From: Hyphomicrobiales bacterium
GTDB taxonomy: Bacteria; Pseudomonadota; Alphaproteobacteria; Rhizobiales; Xanthobacteraceae
Length of the DNA stretch: 64,000 nucleotides
Assembly (NCBI GenBank): GCA_021732215.1
Contig: JAKFVL010000009.1
Location: forward strand, 124,001 to 188,000
Reading direction: 5' to 3'
In this document: positions 18,189-26,577 of the stretch, in pieces
Numbering within the stretch: the stretch's first letter is position 1
How the letters are laid out: each line of letters opens with the position of its first letter
Made by a program: the position numbers and the translations under genes
The notes under the pieces: model-generated
What the model was told of the DNA's origin: nothing
Databases searched by the model: none
Seen by the model: only the letters and a program-made list of their open reading frames with translations

Positions 18189-18223
18189 GTTGCTGGCGAA
18201 CCGCTTCCCTTGATCCATTTCTA

Positions 18224-18240
18224 CATTCTAGCATGGAATG
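18224..18240. promoter_or_regulatory. Inverted repeat upstream of the racemase gene
   Basis: CATTC-TAGCATG-GAATG, with 5-base arms around a 7-base centre, lies 36 bases upstream of the preferred racemase start. Size and position suit an operator for a dimeric regulator such as a GntR-family protein. No regulator gene for it was identified in the allantoin module. Low certainty. Confidence 0.35.
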
Positions 18241-18412
18241 TTTCTTGCGATCAGGGGCTTCCGAGCCGGGCGGCTTCGACGGAAAGCCGGTGACGAGCGG
18301 CGGCAAACAGCCGAACATCTCTTATTGGCGGCTATCCTGGCAGCCGATCAGCGCCGACAGGGCCGAATTTGTTCACGACTACCCGGCCCGAAGAGACTGC
18401 TGGGATGGTTGA
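18233..18412 (+). CDS. Possible small protein, 59 residues
   Basis: An ATG-initiated frame fills most of the 323-base gap between the racemase and pyrophosphatase genes. The product is hydrophilic, with the segment QPNISYWRLSWQPIS and no signal peptide or membrane helix. No ribosome binding site is evident and the ATG falls within the inverted repeat at 18224-18240. Not recognised; it could equally be chance or a gene remnant. The rest of the gap shows nothing further. Confidence 0.2.
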   Translation: MECFLRSGASEPGGFDGKPVTSGGKQPNISYWRLSWQPISADRAEFVHDYPARRDCWDG

Positions 18413-18541
18413 GCAGTTTCTTTCTGCGCCATGAGGCTTGACCGCGTTCGGTACAACGACATCAATGGCTACCGAAGTCCCGGACTGCGGTCCGCCGTAC
18501 GCAATATTCTCGAAATGAATTCAAACCGAAAGTAAGAGATC

Positions 18542-19090
18542 ATGCAGATCGATGCGATCCGGATCGGCGACAATCCTCCCGAAGACGTCAACGTCATCAT
18601 TGAAGTGCCGATCGGTGGCGAGCCGATCAAATACGAAATGGACAAGGCCGCCGGCACACTCGTAGTCGACCGGTTTCTGCATACGCCGATGCGTTATCCC
18701 GGAAATTACGGCTTCGTTCCTCATACCTTGTCCGATGATGGCGACCCGATCGATGTGTTGGTTGCGAACACACGGCCCATCGTTCCGGGCGCAATCATCA
18801 ACGTGCGGCCGATCGGCGTCCTGAAGATGCAGGATGACGGAGGCGGCGACGAGAAGATCATTGCCGTTCCAGTACCGCGATTGACCAAGCGCTACGAGAG
18901 TGTCCACAACTACCTCGACCTTCCGGCCATCACACGGGAGCAGATCCAGCACTTCTTCGAGCATTACAAGGACCTCGAACCGGGAAAATGGGTCAAGCTG
19001 ATCGGCTGGGGCGACGCGGCGGAAGCACGCCAACTCATTGTCGAAGCGATCGCGCGCGCGGAGAAAAAGTCTGAAGGCCAGCGGCGATGA
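18542..19090 (+). CDS. ppa: Inorganic pyrophosphatase
   Basis: A 182-residue family I soluble pyrophosphatase that hydrolyses PPi to phosphate in the cytoplasm and so drives biosynthetic reactions. Core metal-binding motifs are visible: [20 protein letters not shown] and the family signature DGDPIDVLV, followed by DEKIIAVP and a C-terminal [16 protein letters not shown]. Length is typical. It stands alone, upstream of an adenylate kinase remnant and unrelated to the flanking catabolic clusters. A housekeeping copy or a paralogue cannot be told apart. Confidence 0.93.
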   Translation: MQIDAIRIGDNPPEDVNVIIEVPIGGEPIKYEMDKAAGTLVVDRFLHTPMRYPGNYGFVPHTLSDDGDPIDVLVANTRPIVPGAIINVRPIGVLKMQDDGGGDEKIIAVPVPRLTKRYESVHNYLDLPAITREQIQHFFEHYKDLEPGKWVKLIGWGDAAEARQLIVEAIARAEKKSEGQRR

Positions 19091-19139
19091 AGATGTGCGA
19101 CTAGTCCGAGTACGAGGCACCTATTCCTGAGGCACTATC

Positions 19140-19340
19140 ATGCGTTTGGTCTTTGCCGGGCGCGCCGGGCTCAGGAAAACGCACACAGGCAACGCAACTC
19201 GCCGAACATATAGGCATCGCGCATCTCTCGACCAGTGACATGCTCCGCGCGGCCGCAACTTCTGACAGCGGAACCGGGCTGGCTCTGCAAGACACGATGA
19301 AGCCCGGCCTCACCGCGCCGCAGGAGCGTCGTGTATCCGA
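19140..19340 (+). pseudogene. Adenylate kinase remnant (frameshifted and truncated)
   Basis: The ATG at 19140 begins MRLVFA, the adenylate kinase N-terminus. The frame then shifts at the GGG run at 19158-19160 (one extra base) and continues as GAPGSGKRTQATQLAEHIG, then HLSTSDMLRAA. These match the kinase P-loop and the LSTGDMLR motif, with Gly-to-Arg in GKGT and Gly-to-Ser in STGD. Homology ends near 19320, about 60 residues in, just before the convergent binding-protein gene. The LID and C-terminal parts are absent, so it cannot encode a working kinase. Confidence 0.75.
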
Positions 19341-19342
19341 AG

Positions 19343-20572
19343 TCAGCCCTTCTTCACCAGCGGGCAGGCGCTATCCTTCAGCGGGCGGAATGCATGATCG
19401 CCCGGGATGACCTCACGCAACTTGTAGAAATCCCAATCGCCCTTCGACTCCGATGGCTTCTTGACCTCGTAAACGTACATGTCGTGGACCATGCGGCCAT
19501 CCTCGCGGATTCGGCCGTTCTTTGCGAAGAAGTCGTTGACCGGGAGTTCGCGCATCTTGGCCATCACGCTCTGGGCATCGTCCGTACCGGCGGCCTGTAT
19601 CGCTTTCAGATAGTGCATCGTCGACGAGTAGTCGCCAGCATCGCCCATGTGCGGTACGCGCTTCATGCGCTCGGAGAACCGCTTGGACCACGCGCGCGTT
19701 TCCTCGTCGCGATCCCAATAGAAGGCATTGGTCAGGATCAGTCCCTGGGCAACCTGAAGTCCCAGCGCCTTGACGTCCGTGATCCAGACAAGCAATCCCG
19801 CAAGCGTTTGGCCGCCCTTCTGAATACCGAATTCCTGCGCGGACTTGATGGAGTTTACCAGCACGTTGCCGGAGCCGGCCAGTGCGACCACTTCAGCCTT
19901 CGAGGCTTGCGCTTGCAACAGGAAGGACGATTGATCGAACGTCTCGATCGGATATCTGGTGGCCCCGACGACTTCGCCGCCAAGACCTTTGACGACCGCC
20001 GAAGTGTCCGCCTCCAACGCATGCCCGAACGCATAGTCTGCCGTCAGGAAGTACCACTTCTTCTTGTTCGCATGTAGCAAGGCGCTGCCCGTGCCGCGGG
20101 CCAGCGCATAAGTATCGTACGCATAATGAATGCTGTTGGGCGTGCAAGCGTCGTTGGTGATGCGTGACGATCCGGATCCATTGATAATCGCGATCCTGTT
20201 CTTTTCCTTGGCGAGCTGCGACACGCCGAGTGCGATCGATGAGTTGATCAAGTTAGCGATCATGTCGACCTTTTCGACATCGATCCATTTCCGCGCCAAA
20301 CCGAGGGCGATGTCGGGCTTGTTTTGATGGTCGGCTACGACCACTTCGATGGTCTTTCCAAGCACCTTTCCGCCGAAATCCTCGACCGCCATCTTGACCG
20401 CGGTGACGGCGCCCTCACCGGATTCGTGGGAGAACTGACCGGACATGTCGGTCAATACGCCGATCTTTACGACATCGTCGGAAATGGGGACTTTCGTCTG
20501 GGCGTTGACGCTATTGGCGAACAAAACCGCAGCCGCCGCGGCGGCAAAAGCCGTGTGCCTTCCCGTTGTCAT
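19343..20572 (-). CDS. Branched-chain amino acid-type ABC transporter substrate-binding protein (orphan)
   Basis: A 409-residue periplasmic type I binding protein. The signal peptide ends near AQTK, and the mature part opens VKIGVLTDMSGQFSHESGEG. The ATG at 20572 has an excellent ribosome binding site (GGGAGG, six bases upstream), better than the alternative at 20596. No permease or ATPase is adjacent. It is divergent from the tandem HxlR regulator, with two operator-like repeats in the shared gap, and the same operator precedes the molybdenum hydroxylase operon. It therefore probably captures that pathway's substrate and docks with a Liv-type permease, perhaps LivHMGF at 32153-35492. Confidence 0.88.
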   Translation of the reverse strand: MTTGRHTAFAAAAAAVLFANSVNAQTKVPISDDVVKIGVLTDMSGQFSHESGEGAVTAVKMAVEDFGGKVLGKTIEVVVADHQNKPDIALGLARKWIDVEKVDMIANLINSSIALGVSQLAKEKNRIAIINGSGSSRITNDACTPNSIHYAYDTYALARGTGSALLHANKKKWYFLTADYAFGHALEADTSAVVKGLGGEVVGATRYPIETFDQSSFLLQAQASKAEVVALAGSGNVLVNSIKSAQEFGIQKGGQTLAGLLVWITDVKALGLQVAQGLILTNAFYWDRDEETRAWSKRFSERMKRVPHMGDAGDYSSTMHYLKAIQAAGTDDAQSVMAKMRELPVNDFFAKNGRIREDGRMVHDMYVYEVKKPSESKGDWDFYKLREVIPGDHAFRPLKDSACPLVKKG

Positions 20573-20616
20573 GACCGACCTCCCTGAAAAAACCATCGGC
20601 TTTCCGCCTTATGTCA

Positions 20617-20660
20617 GTTACATGCATAACTAGACTTAATGACATGCACAACTAGACTGA
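20617..20660. promoter_or_regulatory. Tandem operator repeats between binding-protein gene and HxlR regulator
   Basis: The sequence ACATGCAYAACTAGACT occurs at 20620-20636 and 20642-20658, 22 bases apart, two helical turns. The first copy begins within GTTA-CATGCA-TAAC, a dyad with 4-base arms. A near-identical copy lies at 29561-29586. The position between two divergent starts suggests binding of the adjacent HxlR-type regulator; this is inferred. Confidence 0.6.
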
Positions 20661-20685
20661 TATTTTCTCGAAGTCAACTGCGGCG

Positions 20686-21792
20686 ATGTGTTACACGAGC
20701 CCTGTTTTAGGAGCCGCCGATTTTGCGCGGCCGTGCAATAAGATCGGCCTAACAATGCCCGCCGCAGCGAAAGTTCAGGCAAAACGACCACCAGTCAGAT
20801 CGGATGCGAAGACTGCAGGACGGACCGGTGCTGTAAGGCGCGAGCGAAACTGCTCGGTAGCGCGAACCCTCGACATCGTCTCGGATGCGTGGGCTTTCCT
20901 GATCATTCGCGAAGCATTCTTCGGAACGCAGACATTCGAGGCTTTCCGTTCAGCTCTCGGAATCCCCCGTGCAACTCTCACCGGCCGCTTGAGAAAGCTC
21001 ACAGAGCTTGCAATTTTCCGTCAAGTCGCGACCGGTACGTCGCAGCGCAAAGAGTATCGTCTGACCAGGATGGGGTTTGATCTCTACCCAAGTTTCATCG
21101 CGCTTATGCAATTCGGCGACCGGTGGCTCAGCGAAGGAAAGCCGCCGCCCCTGACGCTCGTTCACTCAAAGTGCGGCTGCGACAGCCATCCGCTGGTTTC
21201 CTGCTCTTCCTGCGGCCAGGGCGTCAAGGCGCGGGATGTGCAGTATCGCGATGGGCCAGGCGCAGGCCGGCATCCCGCAAAAAACAGCCGTAACACCAGG
21301 CGGGCATCGGATGGCGGTCGCTTTCAGCTTGGTCGCCCGAGCTCGGTCTCGCGGGCCTTACAGATCATCGGCGACAAGTGGAGCTTCATGGTCGTCCGCG
21401 AAGCCTTTTTTGGCAACCGGCGTTACGACAAGATCCTGACCGCGCTCGAGATCGCTCCGAACATCTTGACCGACAGGCTCTCGCGCCTCGTCGCGAATGG
21501 CGTATTTCGCCGGCGCCAATATCAAAACTCACCCGATCGCTACGAATATCTCCTCACCGACATGGGGATGGACCTCTACGGTCCATTCATTGCGATGTTG
21601 CAATGGGGTGACCGCTGGCTCTCCAAAGGAAAGCCGCCTCTTCTGCTCAAACATCTTTCATGCGGAAGCGATTTTCGCGCGTCAGTCGTTTGCAATCGAT
21701 GCAACGAGCCAATTGTCGCCGCCGACATGCAGTACAAGCTGGCTTACGATCCAACGGCGTTTGGCGCGCTCGGACCGCGATCCATTACTTGA
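20686..21792 (+). CDS. Tandem two-domain HxlR-family transcriptional regulator
   Basis: A 368-residue protein with two complete HxlR winged-helix domains in a row. Domain 1 is about residues 56-155 (CSVARTLDIVSDAWAFLIIREAFFG) and domain 2 about 219-315 (SSVSRALQIIGDKWSFMVVREAFFG). Each is followed by LSEGKPP or LSKGKPP and a Cys cluster: C163, C165, C173 and C176, then C326, C336 and C339. Ordinary HxlR proteins are about 110-130 residues with one domain and dimerise, so this is a covalent pseudo-dimer with possible metal or redox sites. The start may instead be the ATG at 20755, which trims a poorly conserved N-terminus. It probably controls the divergent binding protein and the 21877-29498 operon. 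Confidence 0.85.
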   Translation: MCYTSPVLGAADFARPCNKIGLTMPAAAKVQAKRPPVRSDAKTAGRTGAVRRERNCSVARTLDIVSDAWAFLIIREAFFGTQTFEAFRSALGIPRATLTGRLRKLTELAIFRQVATGTSQRKEYRLTRMGFDLYPSFIALMQFGDRWLSEGKPPPLTLVHSKCGCDSHPLVSCSSCGQGVKARDVQYRDGPGAGRHPAKNSRNTRRASDGGRFQLGRPSSVSRALQIIGDKWSFMVVREAFFGNRRYDKILTALEIAPNILTDRLSRLVANGVFRRRQYQNSPDRYEYLLTDMGMDLYGPFIAMLQWGDRWLSKGKPPLLLKHLSCGSDFRASVVCNRCNEPIVAADMQYKLAYDPTAFGALGPRSIT

Positions 21793-21793
21793 G

Positions 21794-21842
21794 GCATGAT
21801 CCCGAAAATTGGACTTCCGGTTTTCGGAACAGGATCATTCTC
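21794..21842. repeat. Rhizobial-type intergenic palindromic repeat
   Basis: ATGATCC (21796-21802) pairs with GGATCAT (21832-21838), and GAAAA with TTTTC inside, giving a long imperfect hairpin with a GGACTTCC-like centre. It closely resembles a palindrome scattered between genes in Bradyrhizobium and relatives. It lies just after the HxlR stop codon and before the convergent ligase gene, where it could also help end transcription. Only this copy was seen here. Confidence 0.6.
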
Positions 21843-21876
21843 ATTCACAGCGGCAAATTGCTGTAACGAAGCCAGA

Positions 21877-23418
21877 TCAAGCCTTGGAATTCAGCGCTTC
21901 AACCAGTTTGAAGCGCATGATCTTTCCAGAGCCCGTGCAGGGAATCTCCGGAACCACATGCGTGGATTCTGGAATTTTGTAGGCCGACAGATGCGCCCGG
22001 CAGTGATCCATGAGCGAACTCACGTCCAATTCGTGCTGAGCCACGACAAAAAGGCCGGGCACTTCGCCGAGCGTCGCATGTTTGAGCCCAACCACCGCAC
22101 AATCCTTGACATGCGGATGCCTGATCACAACCTCCTCGATCTCGGCGGGTGCGATATTCTGACCGCCGCGAATGATCAGCTCCTTGATCCGGCCGGTGAT
22201 CGTCAAGTAGCCGCAAGCATCGGACTTCGCGAGGTCACCTGTGTGATACCATCCCTTGCGGAGTGCAGCGGCTGTCTCTGCGGGCTTGTTGTGATATCCC
22301 TTCATCAGATTTGGTCCGCGCACGATCAACTCGCCTTCCCCGCCGAGCAAAACGTCTTCCAGAGAAGATGGATCGACGATGCGAACGGCCAGTCCGGGCA
22401 CCGGCAGCCCGCATGAGCCTATCGGCCGCCCGCCGTGAAGCCAGTTCATGGTCACCATCGTCGACGTCTCGGTGATGCCGTAGCCATCGAGCAGCGGCGT
22501 CTTGAAATGCTCCTCGAAGCTGCGATTGAGCGTAGCCGGCATAATCGCGCCGGCGGAAATGCACAGACGCAAATTTCCAAGCTGTCTGATGCCGCTCTCC
22601 TGAGCACGATGTAAAAGGTAATGGAACATCGTCGGCACGCCGGGCAGCACGGTGTATTTTCCACTCTGCATGAGATCCAGCGCAGTCTGCGGCGAGAACT
22701 TCTCCATAATGTGTTCGCTCGCGCCGACAGTCAGGACGCAGAGGACGGAAAGGTTCAAGCCGTAAGAATGGAATAGCGGCAACGGCGAAAGAACCACGTC
22801 CTTCGCGCTCAGCTCGCAGATCGGGGCCCAGCATGAGGCCGTAATCCACAGCATTCCGCGAAGCGACAGCAACACGCCCTTTGCGCGACCTGTCGTCCCG
22901 GAGGTGTAGATGATGAAGGACGTGCGATCGATATCGTCGGAATCCAGTGGCTTTGCCTCGATCGTTGTTGCCAATGCAGCCATCGACGACCCGGTCCGCT
23001 GGGCATCCGGTCCGGCATAGATTTCTCTGGGCGAAATTCCGGTATCGCGACAGACCTTCGTAATCAAATCCTTTCTCGCCGCAGTGGTGACGACCGTCCC
23101 GCAATCTGCATCGGTCAATCGATAGCTGACCTCGCCTTCCGCCGCGTCGAAGCTGATGGGCACGATCACGGCGCCGGCGCGCAAGCCAGCAAGACACGCC
23201 TCGATCCAGTCCACGCCGTTGGGTAGATAGAGCGCGATCCGGTCGCCCTCACGTATCCCGGCTTTCGTCAGATTTGCGGCGATCGACGCCGTGCTCCTCG
23301 CCAGCTGCCCGTAGGTGATCGAGCGCGACGAATCCCAGTACGCGACCTTTTCCGGCCGCTCTTCGGCATGCCGGGCAAGAAGTCTTCCGATCGGCGCGAT
23401 CAGGTCGACGTGCATCAT
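21877..23418 (-). CDS. Acyl-CoA synthetase (AMP-dependent ligase)
   Basis: A 513-residue class I adenylate-forming ligase. Visible motifs are IIYTSGTTGRAKGVLLS, DGYGITETSTMV, WYHTGDLAKSD, RIKELIIRGGQNIAPAEIE and the C-terminal catalytic Lys in GSGKIMRFKL. It would convert a carboxylic acid to an acyl-CoA, the natural first step before the crotonase encoded at the other end of this operon. It is the last gene of the leftward operon, 13 bases after the SDR, and has GGGAG upstream of its start. The acid is unknown; an aromatic or heterocyclic acid is suggested by the molybdenum hydroxylase. Confidence 0.88.
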   Translation of the reverse strand: MMHVDLIAPIGRLLARHAEERPEKVAYWDSSRSITYGQLARSTASIAANLTKAGIREGDRIALYLPNGVDWIEACLAGLRAGAVIVPISFDAAEGEVSYRLTDADCGTVVTTAARKDLITKVCRDTGISPREIYAGPDAQRTGSSMAALATTIEAKPLDSDDIDRTSFIIYTSGTTGRAKGVLLSLRGMLWITASCWAPICELSAKDVVLSPLPLFHSYGLNLSVLCVLTVGASEHIMEKFSPQTALDLMQSGKYTVLPGVPTMFHYLLHRAQESGIRQLGNLRLCISAGAIMPATLNRSFEEHFKTPLLDGYGITETSTMVTMNWLHGGRPIGSCGLPVPGLAVRIVDPSSLEDVLLGGEGELIVRGPNLMKGYHNKPAETAAALRKGWYHTGDLAKSDACGYLTITGRIKELIIRGGQNIAPAEIEEVVIRHPHVKDCAVVGLKHATLGEVPGLFVVAQHELDVSSLMDHCRAHLSAYKIPESTHVVPEIPCTGSGKIMRFKLVEALNSKA

Positions 23419-23431
23419 CGCCCCATTCTCC

Positions 23432-24181
23432 CTAAATCATGCTGAAGCCGCCGCTTATGCTGATGGTTTGTCCGGTGATCCACCCGCCTGCGTCTGACGC
23501 AAGCAGTGCGACCATCGGCGCGATATCGGACGGCAGGCCGAGCCGTCGGATTGCGTAGGCTTTGACGAGCTTCTCGCGATTTGCCTCGACCCAGGTCTTG
23601 TCGTGCTCGGTCTCGATCAAACCGAGAGAGATCGAATTGGCCGTCACGCCCGAACGCCCCCATTCCCGCGCGAGAGATTTCATCAGGGCAATGGTGCCCG
23701 CGCGGGAGGCTGCGGCAAGCGCGAGTCCGGATTCACCGACGCGCGACGAATCTCCCATGATCGAGATGATGCGGCCGCGGCCGGAAGCCTCAAGCAACGG
23801 ACCGGCGCTGTGGCAACAATTGAGCGCGCCGTAGAGGCACGTATCGATCTGCGTCTTCCAGTCGTCGGGCGTGGATTCAGCGAAGCGTTTCCGGAACACC
23901 AGACCGGCATTGTTGACGAGAATATCGAGCTTGCCGAAGTCGCTCTTGACATCCGCCACAAGCTGCCTGACGACGCCAGCGTCGGCGATATCGGCCTGGA
24001 AGGCCTTGGCCTTGCCGCCGGCCTTTTGAATGTCGGCGACCACGGCCTCTGCCGCACCTTTCGAGTTGTGATAGTTGACCGCGATTGTCGCGCCCGCGGC
24101 CGCCAGCGTTTTCGAGATCGCCGCGCCGACATCGCGACCGCCACCCGTAACGAGCGCAACGCGCCCCTGAAGATCGATCAT
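23432..24181 (-). CDS. Short-chain dehydrogenase/reductase fold protein with degenerate active site
   Basis: A 249-residue SDR. The cofactor-binding region is conserved (VALVTGGGRDVGAAI, NNAG at 91-94) and so is the C-terminal GWITGQTISISGG. The catalytic YxxxK is not: by alignment with the usual YxAsKaG pattern the Tyr is Ala156 and the Lys is Arg160 (LALAAASRAGT). It is therefore either a non-classical enzyme or a binding or structural protein. ATGA overlap with the molybdenum hydroxylase large subunit gene shows co-translation. It is the sixth of seven genes in the leftward operon. Confidence 0.82.
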   Translation of the reverse strand: MIDLQGRVALVTGGGRDVGAAISKTLAAAGATIAVNYHNSKGAAEAVVADIQKAGGKAKAFQADIADAGVVRQLVADVKSDFGKLDILVNNAGLVFRKRFAESTPDDWKTQIDTCLYGALNCCHSAGPLLEASGRGRIISIMGDSSRVGESGLALAAASRAGTIALMKSLAREWGRSGVTANSISLGLIETEHDKTWVEANREKLVKAYAIRRLGLPSDIAPMVALLASDAGGWITGQTISISGGFSMI

Positions 24182-26577
24182 CGGGATTTTTCCTCTGCTT
24201 TCGATTTGGATTGCTTGATCAGCTGAAAAATGCGTTCCGGCGTCATCGGGAGAATCGAGACATCGGCGCCGAACGGCGACAGGGCATCGGCGATCGCATT
24301 TGCGATGGCCGCAGGCGCGCCTATGGCGCCGCCTTCGCCCATGCCGCGAAAGCCACCGGCCACCGCGGACTGGCTCTCGACGTGCACCACGTCCATATTC
24401 GGCACTTCAAGCGCCGACGGGATCACGTAATCGACAAGACTTGCAGTCAGAAGCTGAGCGTCGTCATCGTAGACCAGTTCTTCGAACAGGGCCGCACCGA
24501 TTCCCTGCGCAACTCCGCCGTGGACCTGCCCGTCTACGATCATGGGGTTGATGATCTGGCCGCAATCTTCGGCAACCACGTACTTCAGGATATGCACGAA
24601 GCAGGTCACCGGATCGATCTCGACCACCGCAATGTGCGTGGCAGCCGCGGTCGTCCCGTTGATCGGGTCGTAGGTATAGCTCGCGGTCAATTCTTCGCGC
24701 GCATCGACCGGCAACGTCCTCGTGTCGGAATAGACAGCTTTCGCGATCTGCTTGAACGTCACGAAGCGATCGGTGCCGGACACCATTGCCTTTCCGCCGG
24801 ACACCTCGATGTCATCATTGTTGGCTTCCAGCAAATGTGAAGCGACGCGCTTGATCTTGTTTTGGAGAAGCGCAGAGGCGTGCTTGGCCGCGCCCCCGCC
24901 AAGGACCGCACTCCGGCTCGCGTAGGTGCCGGTCGACATCGGCACCGCATCGCTATCGCCCTGGACAACGCGGATGTCATCGAAACTTGCGCCGAGGTCG
25001 TCGGCGATGATCTGCGCCAGCGTCGTCTCAAGCCCCTGGCCGTGGGAGGCCACGCCGAACGCCGCTGTGATTGCGCCGGTCGAATCGATGGAAATCTTCG
25101 CCGTCTCCGAACCGGTATTAATCGGCATTCCCGGAGCGGCGGGTATACGCGATCCGATACCGGTCAGTTCGGCGTAGGACGCAATGCCGATTCCGAACAG
25201 CTTCCCCTGCTTGCGCGCCTCGGTCTGCTGGGCGCGAAGCCGATCATACGCGGCAGTTTGTCCCGCTGCTTCGAGGCACTCGATGAACCCGGTCTTGTCC
25301 CAGATGATTCCGGATGCGATCCGATACGGAAATTCGTTCGGGCGAACCAGATTGCGGCGCCGGATTTCCAAGGGGTCAAGTCCGAGCGCCTTGGCGCCGA
25401 GATCCATCAGTCGTTCGGTAACGAACGTCGAGATCGGCCGCCCGACGCCGCGGTAAGGTCCGGTCGGCGGTTTGCAGGTGGCAACGCCCCGAACGGCGCC
25501 GCGATAGGACCCGATCTTGTAGGGGCCCGGGAGGAAGCTGACGACCTGCACCGGCTCCAGACCGCAGGTCCACGGATAGATCGAGTATGCGCCGATGTCC
25601 CCGATCACATCCGCTTTCAACGCGATGGCAACACCATTCGAATCGAATCCCATTTCGGCGTCCACGATTTCCGCGAATGCCTGACTGCTGCTGCTGACGT
25701 CCTCGAGACGATCGGCCGTCCATTTGAGCGATCTGCCGAGTTTGCGCGCCGCGATGCACATCAGCATTTCCTCGGGATACAGGGAACCCTTGGACCCGAA
25801 GCTCCCGCCAACGTCAGGCGCCACGACACGCATCCGGTTGCCAGGGATGCCAAGCGACTCGGATAGCGCATCGCGGACGATTCCCGGGATGTTCGAGGAT
25901 GTGTAGAGCGTCAATGCACTGCGTCTTGCGTCGTATTCAGCGGTATAGCTACGCGGCTCCATTGCGAGCGGCGCCTTGCGGGTCATCTCGAACCGGCCAC
26001 TGACCCGGACAGCGGCTGCGCTCAAATCCGCATCGACATCGCTTTTCTTGAACTCGCGTGCGATGAGAACGTTGGTGCCAGCTTCCTCGTGGAGCAGCGG
26101 AGCATCGCTTGCGACGGCCGCTCCTGCGCGAGAAATCGCGCCGAGCGGTTCGTAGTCGATCTCGATCAGCTCGACCGCGTCTTCCGCGAGGTAGCGCGAG
26201 GTCGCAATGACGGCCACGACCGCCTCTCCGACGTAGCGCACCTTGCCGGAGGCGAGCGGCATGATCGGCGTGGCATAATAGCTCGACATCCGCGAGAACG
26301 GGATCACCGGCTTGAAATCGCCAGCGATGCTGTCAGCGGTCAAAACCGCGACAACTCCGGGTGTCGCAGACGCTGCTGTAGTATCGATGCGAATGATTTT
26401 TGCGTGCGGCTGTTCGCTTCGGCGAAAGGCAACGTGAAGCGCGCGGTCCGGCTTGCGATCGGCGGTGTATTCGCCGCGCCCTGTGAGCAGTCGCGGATCT
26501 TCCGTGCGCTTGATCGGCGCGCCGACGTGACGGGGCCGCAGCACGTCTGCCGGCTGTGCAAGGCGATCGCTACTCAT
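24178..26577 (-). CDS. Molybdenum hydroxylase large subunit (xanthine dehydrogenase / CoxL family)
   Basis: A 799-residue molybdopterin cytosine dinucleotide-binding subunit. It opens GAPIKRTEDPRLLTGRGEY as CoxL-like proteins do. The active-site loop reads GPYRGVGRP near residue 370, unlike the AYRCSFR loop of true CO dehydrogenase, so CO is not the substrate. The catalytic Glu lies in GMGEGGAIGAP near residue 745. Such enzymes hydroxylate aromatic heterocycles, aldehydes or purines using water. The frame opens at 26673, but the ATG at 26577 overlaps the upstream lactamase-fold gene by 8 bases and starts at the normal N-terminus. Its partners are the 27328 and 27818 subunits. Confidence 0.9.
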   Translation of the reverse strand: MSSDRLAQPADVLRPRHVGAPIKRTEDPRLLTGRGEYTADRKPDRALHVAFRRSEQPHAKIIRIDTTAASATPGVVAVLTADSIAGDFKPVIPFSRMSSYYATPIMPLASGKVRYVGEAVVAVIATSRYLAEDAVELIEIDYEPLGAISRAGAAVASDAPLLHEEAGTNVLIAREFKKSDVDADLSAAAVRVSGRFEMTRKAPLAMEPRSYTAEYDARRSALTLYTSSNIPGIVRDALSESLGIPGNRMRVVAPDVGGSFGSKGSLYPEEMLMCIAARKLGRSLKWTADRLEDVSSSSQAFAEIVDAEMGFDSNGVAIALKADVIGDIGAYSIYPWTCGLEPVQVVSFLPGPYKIGSYRGAVRGVATCKPPTGPYRGVGRPISTFVTERLMDLGAKALGLDPLEIRRRNLVRPNEFPYRIASGIIWDKTGFIECLEAAGQTAAYDRLRAQQTEARKQGKLFGIGIASYAELTGIGSRIPAAPGMPINTGSETAKISIDSTGAITAAFGVASHGQGLETTLAQIIADDLGASFDDIRVVQGDSDAVPMSTGTYASRSAVLGGGAAKHASALLQNKIKRVASHLLEANNDDIEVSGGKAMVSGTDRFVTFKQIAKAVYSDTRTLPVDAREELTASYTYDPINGTTAAATHIAVVEIDPVTCFVHILKYVVAEDCGQIINPMIVDGQVHGGVAQGIGAALFEELVYDDDAQLLTASLVDYVIPSALEVPNMDVVHVESQSAVAGGFRGMGEGGAIGAPAAIANAIADALSPFGADVSILPMTPERIFQLIKQSKSKAEEKSR

